DNA of 64,000 bases from Candidula unifasciata (Eukaryota > Mollusca > Gastropoda > Stylommatophora > Geomitridae), in assembly GCA_905116865.2 (NCBI GenBank), contig CAJHNH020000691.1, forward strand, positions 642,001 to 706,000. Direction: 5' to 3'. Positions 53,801 through 60,440 of the stretch are shown piece by piece. The notes below the pieces were generated by a model, which was not told the origin of the DNA, did not search any database, and saw only the letters and a list, made by a program, of their open reading frames with translations. Every line of letters starts with the position of its first letter. Position 1 is the stretch's first letter. The position numbers were made by a program, and so were the translations under genes.

Positions 53801-55815
53801 ATGTGCTTGTCCTTTCCTTATTACCAAAGTGAAATTACAAATAAGTTACTAACACTCCTCCTAACTATTCTTCTTCAAGTTTCTTTGATGTTCAAAATTG
53901 TCTCCTTTCTTGAGGATTCCAATATAATGCATTCATCTGGCATATACTATCAAACTTTACTGTATCCGTTTTATCTAATCTGCTCCTTTTCCAAAGTGTT
54001 CAAAATGTTATCGGGAGTGCCATGGCGGTGCGGCTAGATGCTCGAGTGTGGATCCGAAGGTTGTGGGTTCACTCCCTGGCGAGCCGGACTCAAAAAAAAA
54101 ATAACCTTGACTCCCAGGTCGACCCAGCCTTGAGTGGGTACCGGGTGCAGTCCCGGGAAGTAAGGTGGCTGGTATGATGCTGACCACATCACCCATCTTG
54201 TACCAATTGGTCTATAAAAATATAGGTCTAGCCCTATATGCCGTATAGGCCCAAAAGTGTGGAAAAGGGACCTTTACTTTACTTTACTTCTATATATTAT
54301 CACATCTAACCATCTCACTTATGAGGAGGCGACAGGGTCAAAGTGTCTGAGCAACAATCAAGACTTGTGTAGGGTTCTATTCACATTGGGCCATGAGCAA
54401 ACTGGCCAGCAGACCGCGCAGAATCAGAAGTTCAACAAATGATTCCGTGATGTGATTATCTATACCAGTGTTTCCCAAACTCTTCTTAGTCGCTGCGCCT
54501 TTTGAATTTAAAAGTTTTCCACGGCATCTTAAGTAAAAGTATGACTATTCGTATTTGAGAGATTTAAAAAAAAAAATTAAAATCGTGGATCTTACAATAT
54601 TTTGCAGCGCCCCTGTGAAGAGGTCGCAGCTCCCTATGGCGCCGCGGTGCACAGTTTGGGAATAACTGATCTATACAGATGGCTAGCCACCTTAGACATG
54701 ATGATTGCAGTTATCTCCACATTCCGGAGCTCTATTATAGGGAAAACAAGAATAGACCCACTGCCTACCTAAAAGCATGTCGTAAGAGTTGACTAATTGG
54801 GAGCTTCCTTCGAAGTCGGAGTGCATTTGCCTAAGAGGCAAGGAATCAACATTCTGCACACAAATGTTTCAGAACTGACAAACGGATGCACATGCAAAAC
54901 CCAGGTTTTGGAACAGGACTGCAGTCCAGAAGTGGACAAGCAACCAGAGCTTTCCGCTGGAGTTTACAGCCGGTGAAGTTATTTGCCATCATGTTCAGCT
55001 CAATCCATGTCCTCCCCATCTTTATCCCTTCACTCTCTTAATTCTCTTCTCTGTGTGTTTTTTGTTCTGTCTTTATTCCTTTTACTCTGTGGGTTCCAAT
55101 GCAAGGACACTATATTATTATGTTTTCAATGCTAGTGAGTTATCAGGCCCTTTGGAGGAGCACAGAATATTAACACTGTATTCTACCAGGCATGTATGAG
55201 AGGTCACTAAGGGAAGGGTTGGGCTCAAGGCTGGCTATTTCCTCTTGTAAAACACTAAAGACACAAAAACCCACTAACTGTGAAAAAGTCAAAATTCTTC
55301 TTTTTCTTTGCTTTCACCAGCTGCAAACTCCTGCATAAAATTCTGGTTGTTGTTCTTCTAGACTTTAGTCTTATTCCAGAATTTGAGAGTTGTATGCACA
55401 TTCTTTTTTACAAATCTAGCTTATTTGTATGCAGATTGTTGGCCCCTTGCCTCTCAGGCAGATGCACCGTGACTTTGAAGAAAACCCATAATTAGTCTAC
55501 TCTTACGACATGCTTGTTAGGGAAGCTGTATGTCTCTTCTTGTTGTTCCCACAATGGGACCCCAGAACCCACACTGGGAGAACAAGTCAAACTAATTAAG
55601 ATATCAAATCCACAACTTACCTCTATTTCTAGCCCATCAAACCCCACAAGTTCAGCCAGCCCTCCAAAGTTAGGAACCATTCTGTTGTACATTTTGAGTT
55701 CCTGTCTGTCTAAGTGAAGGCTGAGGCGATGGCGGACAGAATACCGCAAGGCATGTAAAGGGACATTGTAATGGGCTGGGTCTAAGAAATCTCTCCAGTT
55801 CAATTCGTCTTCCAT
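39007..55815 (-). CDS. MyD88: MyD88 innate immune adaptor (nine exons, 385 aa)
   Basis: Cytosolic adaptor that links activated Toll/IL-1 receptors, through TIR-TIR contacts, to IRAK kinases through its death domain, leading to NF-kB activation. Nine exons join in one frame: 55815-55621, 53776-53629, 50991-50914, 45250-45049, 42964-42873, 41143-40977, 40132-40043, 39507-39423 and 39107-39007. Death domain about residues 18-105, intermediate domain about 106-145, TIR about 147-288. TIR box 1 is YDAFVCYNP, box 2 YRDDLAG, box 3 WSWERLAKS. Human MyD88 is 296 residues and ends just after box 3; this protein adds about 91 Ser-rich residues in three exons. The last exon is the least certain because it has no homologue I know. 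Introns are rich in minisatellites and SINEs. Confidence 0.93.
39423..39507 (-). CDS. MyD88: MyD88 exon 8, Ser-rich tail
   Basis: Acceptor 'tacccaacag', donor 'cttcag|gtgagt' on the reverse strand; in phase 0, out phase 1. It encodes SSMSSSGSGVPAPSNRQV and PLMSRPS. Low complexity, probably disordered. Confidence 0.78.
39715..39935 (-). mobile_element. RTE-like LINE 3' end
   Basis: Reverse copy of the 18700-18856 terminus: CAT-type tail at the left ('catcatcttcatcatg'), then 'cagctggcctaggcgctcat', 'gatcacgatccctggttgcc', 'agctctcttgatgatatccc'. It lies in the intron between MyD88 exons 7 and 8. Confidence 0.7.
40043..40132 (-). CDS. MyD88: MyD88 exon 7, tail
   Basis: 90 bp, phase 0 at both ends. 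Acceptor 'tgctttcag', donor 'atgtcg|gtgagt'. It encodes VSQSSNLEGLIQSTSFDL and SGVSSMS. Because it is in phase 0 on both sides it could be skipped without a frameshift. Confidence 0.85.
40140..40970. other. AT-rich MyD88 intron
   Basis: No repeat or exon was recognised apart from a short CA run at 40902-40912. Confidence 0.5.
40977..41143 (-). CDS. MyD88: MyD88 exon 6, TIR box 3
   Basis: 167 bp, acceptor 'tttctgttag', donor 'ttccag|gtgaga'. It encodes ARNKRIVPIKIQECPTPNIL, then MACCDFTKKDLWDWSWERLAKSI. It aligns with human 'KRLIPIKY...[20 protein letters not shown]'. Box 3 FW is here SW. Confidence 0.97.
41225..41430 (-). mobile_element. SINE-A copy
   Basis: Reverse copy ('ccctttacaggacattgcat', 'aaccaaccccagtattttgt', 'gtactaggcaactttacgtt'). 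The head side is degraded. Confidence 0.7.
41455..41665 (-). mobile_element. SINE-B copy, diverged
   Basis: 'gtctggtcaataccacacca', 'aattttaggctaagagccaa', 'tctagcctctgtgctatcac'. Reverse orientation. Confidence 0.6.
41750..41910. repeat. Cluster of CA, TG, GA and TA microsatellites
   Basis: CA at 41753-41767, TG at 41793-41807, GA at 41809-41831 and TA at 41884-41901, all in a MyD88 intron. Confidence 0.95.
42228..42760. repeat. 20-bp variable minisatellite
   Basis: More than twenty variant copies of a unit like 'agacaacagagtaaacatct' or 'agacaacagacataacatct', with deletions and a larger duplicated segment (42640-42680 and 42700-42745). It ends about 110 bp from MyD88 exon 5. Confidence 0.93.
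42873..42964 (-). CDS. MyD88: MyD88 exon 5, TIR middle part
   Basis: 92 bp, acceptor 'aacaaacag', donor 'tcctg|gtgagt'. It encodes CRHMIVVLSPNFLSSPACEF, then STFAHALSPG, matching human '[31 protein letters not shown]'. Too short to appear as a long open frame; found by phase and homology. Confidence 0.96.
43075..43130 (+). mobile_element. SINE-B fragment
   Basis: About 55 bp of the SINE-B body: 'ggaagtaaaggtgacaggtg', 'aatcacgtcacccatcaa'. Confidence 0.45.
43165..43460 (+). mobile_element. Third SINE family (repeat E)
   Basis: tRNA-like head 'ggggctgtgtggtttcaagg' with B-box-like 'ggttccgggttcaatccctg', then 'ctgatctctgggtagtgaga' and a body ending 'cataaatttggagttaaaaa'. Unlike SINE-A or SINE-B. 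Related but damaged copies may exist at 8640-8880 and 46520-46650. Confidence 0.65.
43714..43897. mobile_element. hAT-like MITE with target duplication
   Basis: Starts CAGGGCTATTCAACTGG and ends with the inverse AATTGAATAGCCCTG. It is flanked by 8-bp CTTTACAG (43706-43713) and CTTTAGAG (43898-43905), one base different. 8-bp duplications and CAG ends are hAT hallmarks. Confidence 0.85.
43900..44220. other. MyD88 intron sequence
   Basis: Nothing firm. 44090-44165 resembles the repeat E body ('ggggattatccagggatccc'). Confidence 0.35.
44225..44490 (+). mobile_element. SINE-B copy
   Basis: Very well preserved: 'gtcaccgtggtgtagcggtt', 'gttgcgggttcgggtccaga', 'gcttccaggtcgacccaggt', 'gtctagccctatatgcccaa'. 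A good reference copy for the family. Confidence 0.92.
44605..44815 (+). mobile_element. SINE-A copy
   Basis: 'gggtttgatcccagctgcag', 'gcagaccgtccagaaagcaa', 'gatacgcaactaatt'. The very 5' end is replaced. Confidence 0.85.
45049..45250 (-). CDS. MyD88: MyD88 exon 4, TIR boxes 1 and 2
   Basis: 202 bp, acceptor 'tattttctacag', donor 'gaaag|gtacgt'. It encodes YYDAFVCYNPSGD (box 1), the FVKELIRRFE helix and KLFVPYRDDLAGLNAHAI (box 2/BB loop). The BB-loop position usually Pro (RDxxPG) is Ala (codon GCT, residue about 193). Confidence 0.97.
45410..45600 (+). repeat. Repeat D copy
   Basis: 'tgtgtttgcccttaaaaagg', 'gttgtggtttacagctagga', 'aacaccttttatgaaattgg'. Diverged. Confidence 0.55.
45677..45838. 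repeat. 27-bp minisatellite
   Basis: Six copies of 'attatatccatatcctcaat'+'gaaggtg'. The period is a multiple of 3, so the frame stays open, but the resulting peptide is only repeat. Confidence 0.97.
46080..46240 (+). repeat. Repeat C partial copy
   Basis: 'actccactggaaagtcctgg', 'ttgttcatccacttctggat', 'ttttacagatcgtgtattgt'. Confidence 0.65.
46270..46775. repeat. Long inverted repeat, 113/112-bp arms
   Basis: Arms 46270-46382 and 46664-46775 are near-perfect reverse complements (about four differences), separated by a 281-bp loop. It lies in the long MyD88 intron between exons 3 and 4, so the transcript could fold into a hairpin stem of about 110 bp. The arms could also be termini of an unrecognised foldback element. 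Confidence 0.9.
47128..47369. mobile_element. piggyBac-like MITE with TTAA at both ends
   Basis: Left TTAACTCTTTCAGTCCCAG; right GGGACTGAATGAGTTAA. TTAA occurs on both sides (47128-47131 and 47366-47369). Best preserved of the three copies here. Confidence 0.75.
47370..47520 (+). mobile_element. SINE-B 3' part, diverged
   Basis: 'gcaaagatggccagcacgtt', 'gttgaccacatcacctatca', 'tcatgagaagagtccttgac'. Confidence 0.6.
47529..48300 (+). repeat. 147-bp tandem array made from LINE 3' sequence
   Basis: Five units, starting at 47529, 47677, 47824, 47968 and 48115 with a partial sixth at 48262. Each holds 'gatctggccaacacactaca', 'ggcatattttcaaactgcta' and 'agatcattatagtcaggaga'. The unit corresponds to the LINE segment after RNase H (compare 13800-13920, 'gatctggccgacatttgact'). 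The flank continues as LINE 3' end to about 48420. An open frame of 137 codons is a repeat artefact. Confidence 0.9.
48615..48865 (-). mobile_element. SINE-B copy
   Basis: Reverse copy: 'gggcatatagtgctggacct', 'gatgtggtaaacatcatgcc', head 'gtgatttgaacccaaaatct', 'tagccacttcaccacagcaa'. Confidence 0.82.
48935..49045 (+). repeat. Repeat C partial copy
   Basis: 'gcagactgttggttcctcac', 'aggcagatgcactctgactt', 'gcccgttagggggcagcggg'. Confidence 0.65.
49045..49300 (+). mobile_element. RTE-like LINE C-terminal fragment
   Basis: Reads 'GHVMRNEKPEYIMTTGRLEG' and KRGRGRPREKMLDSLASHM, the conserved 'GH..R.....L...I..GK..GKRGRGRPR..WLD' end of RTE-like polyproteins. It directly abuts repeat C, so the junction marks an insertion. 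Confidence 0.65.
49350..50275. repeat. 25/29-bp minisatellite, about 35 copies
   Basis: Unit 'gacaatgaccccttctaatc'+'cagct', alternating with a longer form carrying an extra 'aatg'. About 920 bp in the MyD88 intron downstream of exon 3. Units are nearly identical in the middle and decay at the edges. Confidence 0.98.
50436..50911. repeat. 28-29-bp minisatellite containing the MyD88 exon 3 donor motif
   Basis: About seventeen units like 'cctgtatgatcccaaatcaa'+'ctaaacata'. On the gene's strand each reads '...gggATCATACAGGT...'. The last unit overlaps the true exon 3 end, and 'CATACAG|GTATGTT' is repeated at 50681, 50710, 50851, 50880 and (true site) 50909 on the + strand. Confidence 0.96.
50914..50991 (-). 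CDS. MyD88: MyD88 exon 3, intermediate domain
   Basis: 78 bp, acceptor 'tcttttttcag', donor 'atacag|gtatgt'; phase 1 on both sides. It encodes EAEVINFIEHPQKFDTNIA and IQDHT, between death and TIR domains. Skipping it would keep frame and remove most of the intermediate domain. Confidence 0.9.
51228..51412 (+). mobile_element. SINE-A copy
   Basis: 'gttcgatcccagatgcgttg', 'aagccgaccgtccagaaaac', 'gatactggggtggttctgca'. The head is shortened. Confidence 0.85.
51465..51675. repeat. 12-bp minisatellite
   Basis: About seventeen copies of 'tagttgacaccc' with C/T variation. Confidence 0.97.
51779..52010 (+). mobile_element. SINE-A copy
   Basis: 'ggcgcctgtggcttaggcat', 'gcgttcgatcacagctgcgg', 'gatatgcaactaac'. 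Full length. Confidence 0.88.
52015..52150 (-). mobile_element. LINE RNase H fragment
   Basis: Reverse strand reads 'VRSVSWIFCLEYSGVQGNKQ' and ADRLAADAALGGEL, the C-terminal RNase H box, directly after a SINE-A end. Confidence 0.65.
52207..52294 (-). mobile_element. hAT-like MITE fragment
   Basis: 'gcgggccacttgccaggcct', 'gtgggccagatttggtctgc', 'ccgccagttgatagccctgg': reverse half of the MITE at 8297-8473. Confidence 0.6.
52310..53045. other. MyD88 intron sequence
   Basis: CT-rich patch at 52411-52446; otherwise nothing recognised. Confidence 0.4.
53050..53215 (+). repeat. Repeat D copy
   Basis: 'gtgtttgccattaaaatggc', 'gtggtttccagatatgctgt', 'cagttagtcatctttcacac'. Confidence 0.6.
53260..53510 (-). 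mobile_element. SINE-B copy
   Basis: Reverse copy, well kept: 'catatagggctagacctata', 'caaggctgggttgacatggg', 'gggagcgaacccacgacctt', 'tctagccgctccgccacggc'. Confidence 0.88.
53629..53776 (-). CDS. MyD88: MyD88 exon 2, second half of death domain
   Basis: 148 bp, acceptor 'tgccacaacag', donor 'gacattg|gtaagc'. It encodes NMERAQSPTKQLLEDWKRR, then GRLMEFLAKLGREDVLTDL. It aligns with human '[36 protein letters not shown]', a helix pair of the death domain. Confidence 0.97.
54015..54290 (+). mobile_element. SINE-B copy
   Basis: Forward copy, complete: 'gtgccatggcggtgcggcta', 'ggttgtgggttcactccctg', 'gtcgacccagccttgagtgg', 'ggtctagccctatatgccgt', ending in a ctttactttac tail. Confidence 0.92.
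54330..54700 (+). mobile_element. LINE RNase H N-terminal fragment, split by a MITE
   Basis: 54330-54465 corresponds to the stretch before and into the 'DVIIYTDG' motif (compare 13200-13340, 'agaatcagaagttcaacaaa'). Reading resumes at 54669 with the duplicated 'ATCTATAC' and 'agatggc'. Removing the MITE and one duplication restores a continuous motif. Confidence 0.75.
54466..54668. mobile_element. hAT-like MITE with perfect 8-bp duplication
   Basis: 203 bp. Starts CAGTGTTTCCCAAAC, ends GTTTGGGAATAACTG, flanked by ATCTATAC at 54458-54465 and 54669-54676. The interior has an A-run and 'gcagcgcccctgtgaagagg'. Confidence 0.92.
54700..54985 (-). repeat. Repeat C copy
   Basis: 'aagaatagacccactgccta', 'gaagtcggagtgcatttgcc', 'gagctttccgctggagttta'. 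Reverse copy. Confidence 0.78.
55300..55580 (+). repeat. Repeat C copy
   Basis: 'tttcaccagctgcaaactcc', 'tctcaggcagatgcaccgtg', 'ttacgacatgcttgttaggg', 'gaccccagaacccacactgg'. With the reverse copy at 54700-54985 it forms an inverted pair about 300 bp apart. Confidence 0.8.
55621..55815 (-). CDS. MyD88: MyD88 exon 1, start and first half of death domain
   Basis: ATG at 55815; 65 codons to donor 'atagag|gtaagt', phase 0. It encodes MEDELNWRDFLD, NVPLHALRYSVRHRLSLHL and GLAELVGFDGLEIE. It matches human 'PLAALNMRVRRRLSLFLN...WTALAEEMDFEYLEI'. ATG is the first in frame; upstream UTR exons are not identified. Confidence 0.96.
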
Positions 55816-56029
55816 TGTTGGTTAACTTTCCAGTGATGCTTTTGAGCCAGTACCTCTCAGCAAGCTCCTATGATTGTCTGTCATTTAAAGAAATGGCCAT
55901 GGATTCAGAAAGTGCACCCAGACTTTTGATATACTTAAAAGAAGAAGCAAAAAAAAATGAAACTAATTATCAATTAAGATCAGACAGAATATTTATGGTA
56001 ATAACTAGAGAGCCAAAGAGTTAAAACTT

Positions 56030-56180
56030 CTGGTACCCATTTAAAGCTGGGTTAATCTGGGAGCTAAGGTCATTTCTTGAAAAAAAAAAAAAAAAAAATC
56101 TGGCTCCATCAGGACCTAAATCCATGACTTTCCAATCCACAGGTGAGCATCTGGCCGCGACACCATGGTGGCTCCCAACG
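56030..56180 (-). mobile_element. SINE-B partial copy
   Basis: 'ggttaatctgggagctaagg', an 18-base A-run, 'gacctaaatccatgactttc', 'tggccgcgacaccatggtgg'. Confidence 0.75.
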
Positions 56181-56184
56181 AAGT

Positions 56185-56670
56185 TTTACTGTAATATTAA
56201 TCCTCCATCTCTTTTTTTTTTTCATGCAGAGATATATGTGTATAGGGGTGCCAACACAAAGAAAACATTGGGTACAGGCACTCTACCACCATAAAATAGG
56301 GGTAGAGGGCTCAGCTCCTTTTAATTTTCTAAGCGATTGGGCTCAAGCTTTCTTTAAGTTGCAATAATAATTATTTTTATAGTACTTGAATTTTAATACA
56401 CCCTAAACAAAGAAATCCAGATATTTCTGGGATAGCCCAAACACATCATGTTTTCTTTTATGGTTTTTTTTCTCTCTACACAATGTGTGTTTTGATAACC
56501 TTAGCCCCTAACCATAATGCTAATCTGTGCTAAATATAGCTACCAGGTTTGTTTAGGGTTAAGTAAAACTGAAGTACAATTTTTATTATTATTGCTATTT
56601 TTGTTAATATATGCCGAACAGCAAAATGAAAATATAATAATATTTTGGATATATGAAAAGAGATGGTGCA
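56185..56670. other. Unassigned sequence upstream of MyD88
   Basis: AT-rich, nothing recognised; could hold the MyD88 5' UTR or promoter. Confidence 0.35.
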
Positions 56671-56677
56671 TTACAAC

Positions 56678-56940
56678 CAGTGTGGGTTCCGGGGCCCTAC
56701 TATGGGAAAAACAAGAATAGACCCACTGCCTACCCAAAAGCATGTAAGGGTTGACTAATAGGGAGTTTCCTTTGAAGTCGGAGTGCATCTGCCTGAGAGG
56801 CAAGGAACCAACAGTCTGCATACAGATATGTAAAACGGATGCACACGCAACACTCAGGTTCTGGAACGGGACTGTAGTCCAGAAGTGGACGAACAACCAT
56901 AACTTTCCGCCAGAGTTTACAGCCGGTGAACGTAGAAGAA
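56678..56940 (-). repeat. Repeat C copy
   Basis: 'gtgtgggttccggggcccta', 'gaatagacccactgcctacc', 'agtccagaagtggacgaaca', 'gagtttacagccggtgaacg'. Reverse copy. Confidence 0.8.
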
Positions 56941-57014
56941 GACAACCAGTGTAAGTTCCTTTAGAAATTTTCCTGCAAAGTGGGGATGCAGCTCACTCAG
57001 CTCACAGGGCTAAA

Positions 57015-57112
57015 TAACAGGTAACAGCACAGTTACAGCACAGTTACAGCACAGTTACAGCACAGTTACAGCACAGTAACAGCACAGTTACAGCACAGTT
57101 ACAGCACATAAT
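57015..57112. repeat. 11-bp minisatellite
   Basis: About eight to nine copies of 'acagcacagtt'. Confidence 0.95.
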
Positions 57113-57415
57113 GTCTTGAAATATCTGAACATCAAGGAAGATTGGCTAATGAACAGCATCCTTTCTCGGAAGTTGAAACATTTTGGTCATATTAAGCGCC
57201 ACCATGGATTGGAAAAAATTATAGCAGAAGGCATGGTACCAGGAAGGAGGGACAGGGGCCGGACCGACAAGAAGATGGGCACAGGATATAAGTGGCTCAT
57301 TGAGTATGAAAGTACATGAGGCGGGAGAACTGGCCAGAGACCAAGTTTCTTTCAGGCAGACCGTGATGAGAGCTACGTTCTGCAAAGGACCTGCTAAATG
57401 ATGATGATGATGTAT
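57113..57415 (+). mobile_element. RTE-like 3' end, second family, with ATG tail
   Basis: 'aacatcaaggaagattggct', 'cggaagttgaaacattttgg', 'aggaaggagggacaggggcc', 'gcaaaggacctgctaaatg' and five ATG repeats. It codes for 'SRKLKHFGHIKRHHGLEKII' and the RGR-type end, with a frameshift after. Best preserved copy of this family here. Confidence 0.75.
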
Positions 57416-57480
57416 GCTGAACAGGGACTGTATTCTGGTCAATTGTTTGGAAGTGCAGTACTCGTTACAGTTAAAAATAA

Positions 57481-57498
57481 CCCCCCCCCCCCCCCCCC
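57481..57498. repeat. Poly-C tract
   Basis: 18 consecutive C. Confidence 0.97.
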
Positions 57499-57499
57499 A

Positions 57500-58186
57500 C
57501 CTACTAATGATAAAGCTCATAGGCTTCTGACAGTAACAAACAAGAACAAAAACCATAATTCAAGCATGTTAATTAATAACTTATTTAATAACTTTTATTT
57601 AATAACAAATTAATAACATTTAAAATTGATAACATTTTAAACGTCATTTACTCAGTGTGCACACTTATTTCAAACCAGAAGAGTTCAGTGATTAATAATA
57701 AACTCATCATAACAATTACTCATTATAAATCAACCATGGATGACTCATTCAAAGATCAATTTCATTTTAACCATCAATGTAAATTACTTACTTATTTACT
57801 GTCTAAGCTTAAGGCAAAGGGGAACAGAAAACGCCAACTGTACAGACTATGACTATCCTGGGTTTGCTGTTACGTCTCTCTCTCTCTTATTCCAGGAAAA
57901 CTACCTTGTTCAACGAGAGGCTAGTTAAGTTATCTAACTTAAAGTGGTAACATATTGCTAAACGTTGTCGGGAAAACCCCGTCATATACAATAATACACA
58001 CCCCACTCTAAAATAAAAAACTTCTAGTCGTACTAGAGGTTCAGTCCATGGAAACAGGATGTTAATACTAGTCTATCCGGTTGATTATCCCACTAAGGCA
58101 AGCGTAAATTGTGTGAATGTGCCTTTCTTACATGCTGGGGATTAATCTTTTCTAGGGAAACTTATCTGTCACGATCTGCCGCTTAC
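57500..58186. other. AT-rich spacer with a Rel-type site
   Basis: No gene was recognised. It holds a CT patch at 57875-57886 and GGGAAAACCCC at 57970-57980, noted as a finding. Confidence 0.4.
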
Positions 58187-58227
58187 ATCCGTGTACTGTT
58201 AACTTTCCTGTGCCGTGTCGTCTGCTT
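58187..58227. repeat. Left remainder of the 45-bp minisatellite
   Basis: 'ctgttaactttcctgtgccg', 'tgtcgtctgctt' is one unit of the array that continues at 62862 on the other side of the hAT element. Confidence 0.8.
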
Positions 58228-58539
58228 CAGTGTTGCCACTTTTCTTTGACAAAGAATATCCAAAACGGTGTCAAAAAATATCTAAAAAGATCTAAATCTG
58301 CGTGGAAAAGATCTAGACAAAACATCCAAATTGAAAAAGTCAAAAATTACATAGCTTTTGTTATGACTTACCCTACATAATTATGTCCTCCCCTTCACTG
58401 ATGTCTGTCTCACAAGATCCACAGGATACACTTAGCTTGGATAATGAAGTTGAAGCTTCAGATCCAAAATGACCCTGGTATGCTTTAGCTGTTCAAATTT
58501 CTTTATAAGTGGAACAGTAGGCTTATTTCTCTAGTCTTA

Positions 58540-60139
58540 TCAGGCCGAATTTTAATGGCACGATAGCATTTAAGAGGTCTAATTTCATCCTGTTTCTCAG
58601 GTTATATTTGATATAATTCCTAGCACTGAAAACTCTTTCTACGTCAGCATTTGAGTGGGGTAGTATCATGGTAGACATGGCACTTTAAAGAGCTTACAGA
58701 ATGGACTTGTTGAGGCATCTTTAAATTGTCTCACTTCACTCCAAAACGGTTTAGTTTCTGTTTTGTTTGTCCATTCAGCTAACTTTATTTTGGTTAACTG
58801 ATATTCTGCTTCCGCGACACTATTACCAGTAGCCCCTAAAAATTTCATAACTTTACAATATTTAGGTATGTCCTTTAATGGCTGAAGTATGTTGCTCACA
58901 GAAAAAAGTGAAATATTTTTCAAAACATCTAGATTTTCAGGAAGTCTCTGCTTCAATTGCTTCAATAATGAGATAAGGAAATCTTGACAGTGTTCTTTTA
59001 AGTTGTTCTCTTCATTCTCTGTTAACAGTCCTTTTGTTTTTAAATCATCAATTTTTGATTCGATTTAATATCCAAGGTGTGGCTTAGAAGCCAAATAGCT
59101 CTCTATAGTGCAAGTGAGCAAATCAGCTTTAGAAGTTGGCAACACCAGTCTTTTACCGAGTGAAATAGCAAGGTGAGATCATCAAGGAATTTAACTTTAT
59201 CAACAAGTTTAGATTCGGACAGTTTATTAACTTTTTGCACTTCCATTAGAATAGGTTATAAAAATAGAAGGAATGACACATTTTTTTTTTATCACTGTAC
59301 ATTCCATATAGTATTTCAGCTGTGTAGCACTTTTCACTTTGTCTTGTTATTTTAAAGTGTGTCTTCAACTTCAGCCATTGCTTCATAATTCTTTCAACAG
59401 CTGGTTAAATTGATAACCATCTAGTTTTGCAATCTGACAGAATTTTCGGTGGTGTGTAACCATCATTCAAGGCTGTATATAATGTATTGAATTGCTGTTG
59501 TCTGACAAATAATTTGGAAAACCAGTAGAGTGTTTCAGCAATAAGGTATTCCAAATTCCTTGGTAAATATTTAGATGAAGCATGTGATAATGTTAGCTGC
59601 AATGAATGACGCATACATTTTATAAGTATTAACAATGGGTTAGCTTCCTTCAACTTGGCATAAACGCCATTGTTTATACCAACCATCACTGAGACATTAT
59701 CAGTACCAATTACAGCCAAATTCTTCAAGCCTAACTGATTGCTGATTAAAAGGTCCTTCAGTTCATAAACTATACTTTCTACACTACACTTTTCAAATTG
59801 AACTAGCCCAAAAAATTTTTTACAAATCGATCAAATGGTCACAGTTTGAAATCGCGCAGTGACAAATTAAAAACATTGCGACTGATACTTCAACTTTTGA
59901 TGATTCATTTATCAGTATAGTTCTGAAAACAGATGTCAGCGGTGTAATATCTTTAAATGAAACTGCAGTTTTATGCTTTTTTAGTCTCTGCATGACTCTT
60001 TGAGTTTTGTATTTTCGCTTTAATTTCACACTTGCAATATCAGTACTTACAACAAGCTTCGGTCATATCCCTGGTTTTTAATTTTGTCATCATGCACCCA
60101 CTCTTTCAAAGTTTTTTGCTCATACTTTACTTTTGGCAT
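58540..60139 (-). pseudogene. hAT transposase, internally deleted and frameshifted
   Basis: Ordered pieces on the reverse strand. Start MPKVKYEQKTLKEWVHDD at 60139. A segment with LINESSKVEVSVAMFLICHC and DHLIDL (60029-59820). A catalytic-domain part with GTDNVSVMVGINNGVYAKL, MRHSLQLTLSHAS, KTRWLSI (59800-59405). QPLKDIPKYCKVMKFLG (58965-58666). The C-terminal dimerisation region with LPHSNADVERVFSARN (58690-58540). About 100 residues that normally carry the first catalytic Asp ('LIDEST' region) are missing between DHLIDL and GLVQFEKC, and stops interrupt the joins. Closest to the SCAND3/ZMYM-like hAT proteins of animals. Confidence 0.8.
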
Positions 60140-60284
60140 GTTGAAAGGTTTTTCAAAGTGAAAGCCACATAAGAAGGTGAGCAATTATTTTTTTTTAAAC
60201 ACATGAAAAAGAAACGCAAAGTCAGCACAGTGAGGATACGGTTGAAACAAAGTTAGTATGACTTGACTTGACTTTCTACCCCAC

Positions 60285-60440
60285 TAGGACATCACACAAG
60301 CGATAAACACCCGGTGACACAAAGTGCCACCATGCGGATGAGGATCGCCGTGGAGAGGTCCCAGAAACCGCGTTCAGACATTTGGCCATATTTATGGCCT
60401 GCATATATTGCGGCCCCTGGCAAAAGCCAGAAGGGTCTTT
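60285..60440 (-). repeat. Repeat F copy nested in the hAT element
   Basis: 'accccactaggacatcacac', 'aaagtgccaccatgcggatg', 'ggagaggtcccagaaaccgc'. Near-copy of 9790-9965. Confidence 0.75.

Noticed and set aside
53777..53827. N-terminal extension of the exon 2 frame (MVIRKGQAHII...)
   Set aside because: It is intron read-through upstream of the acceptor 'ccacaacag'; exon 1 at 55621-55815 supplies the real N-terminus in phase.
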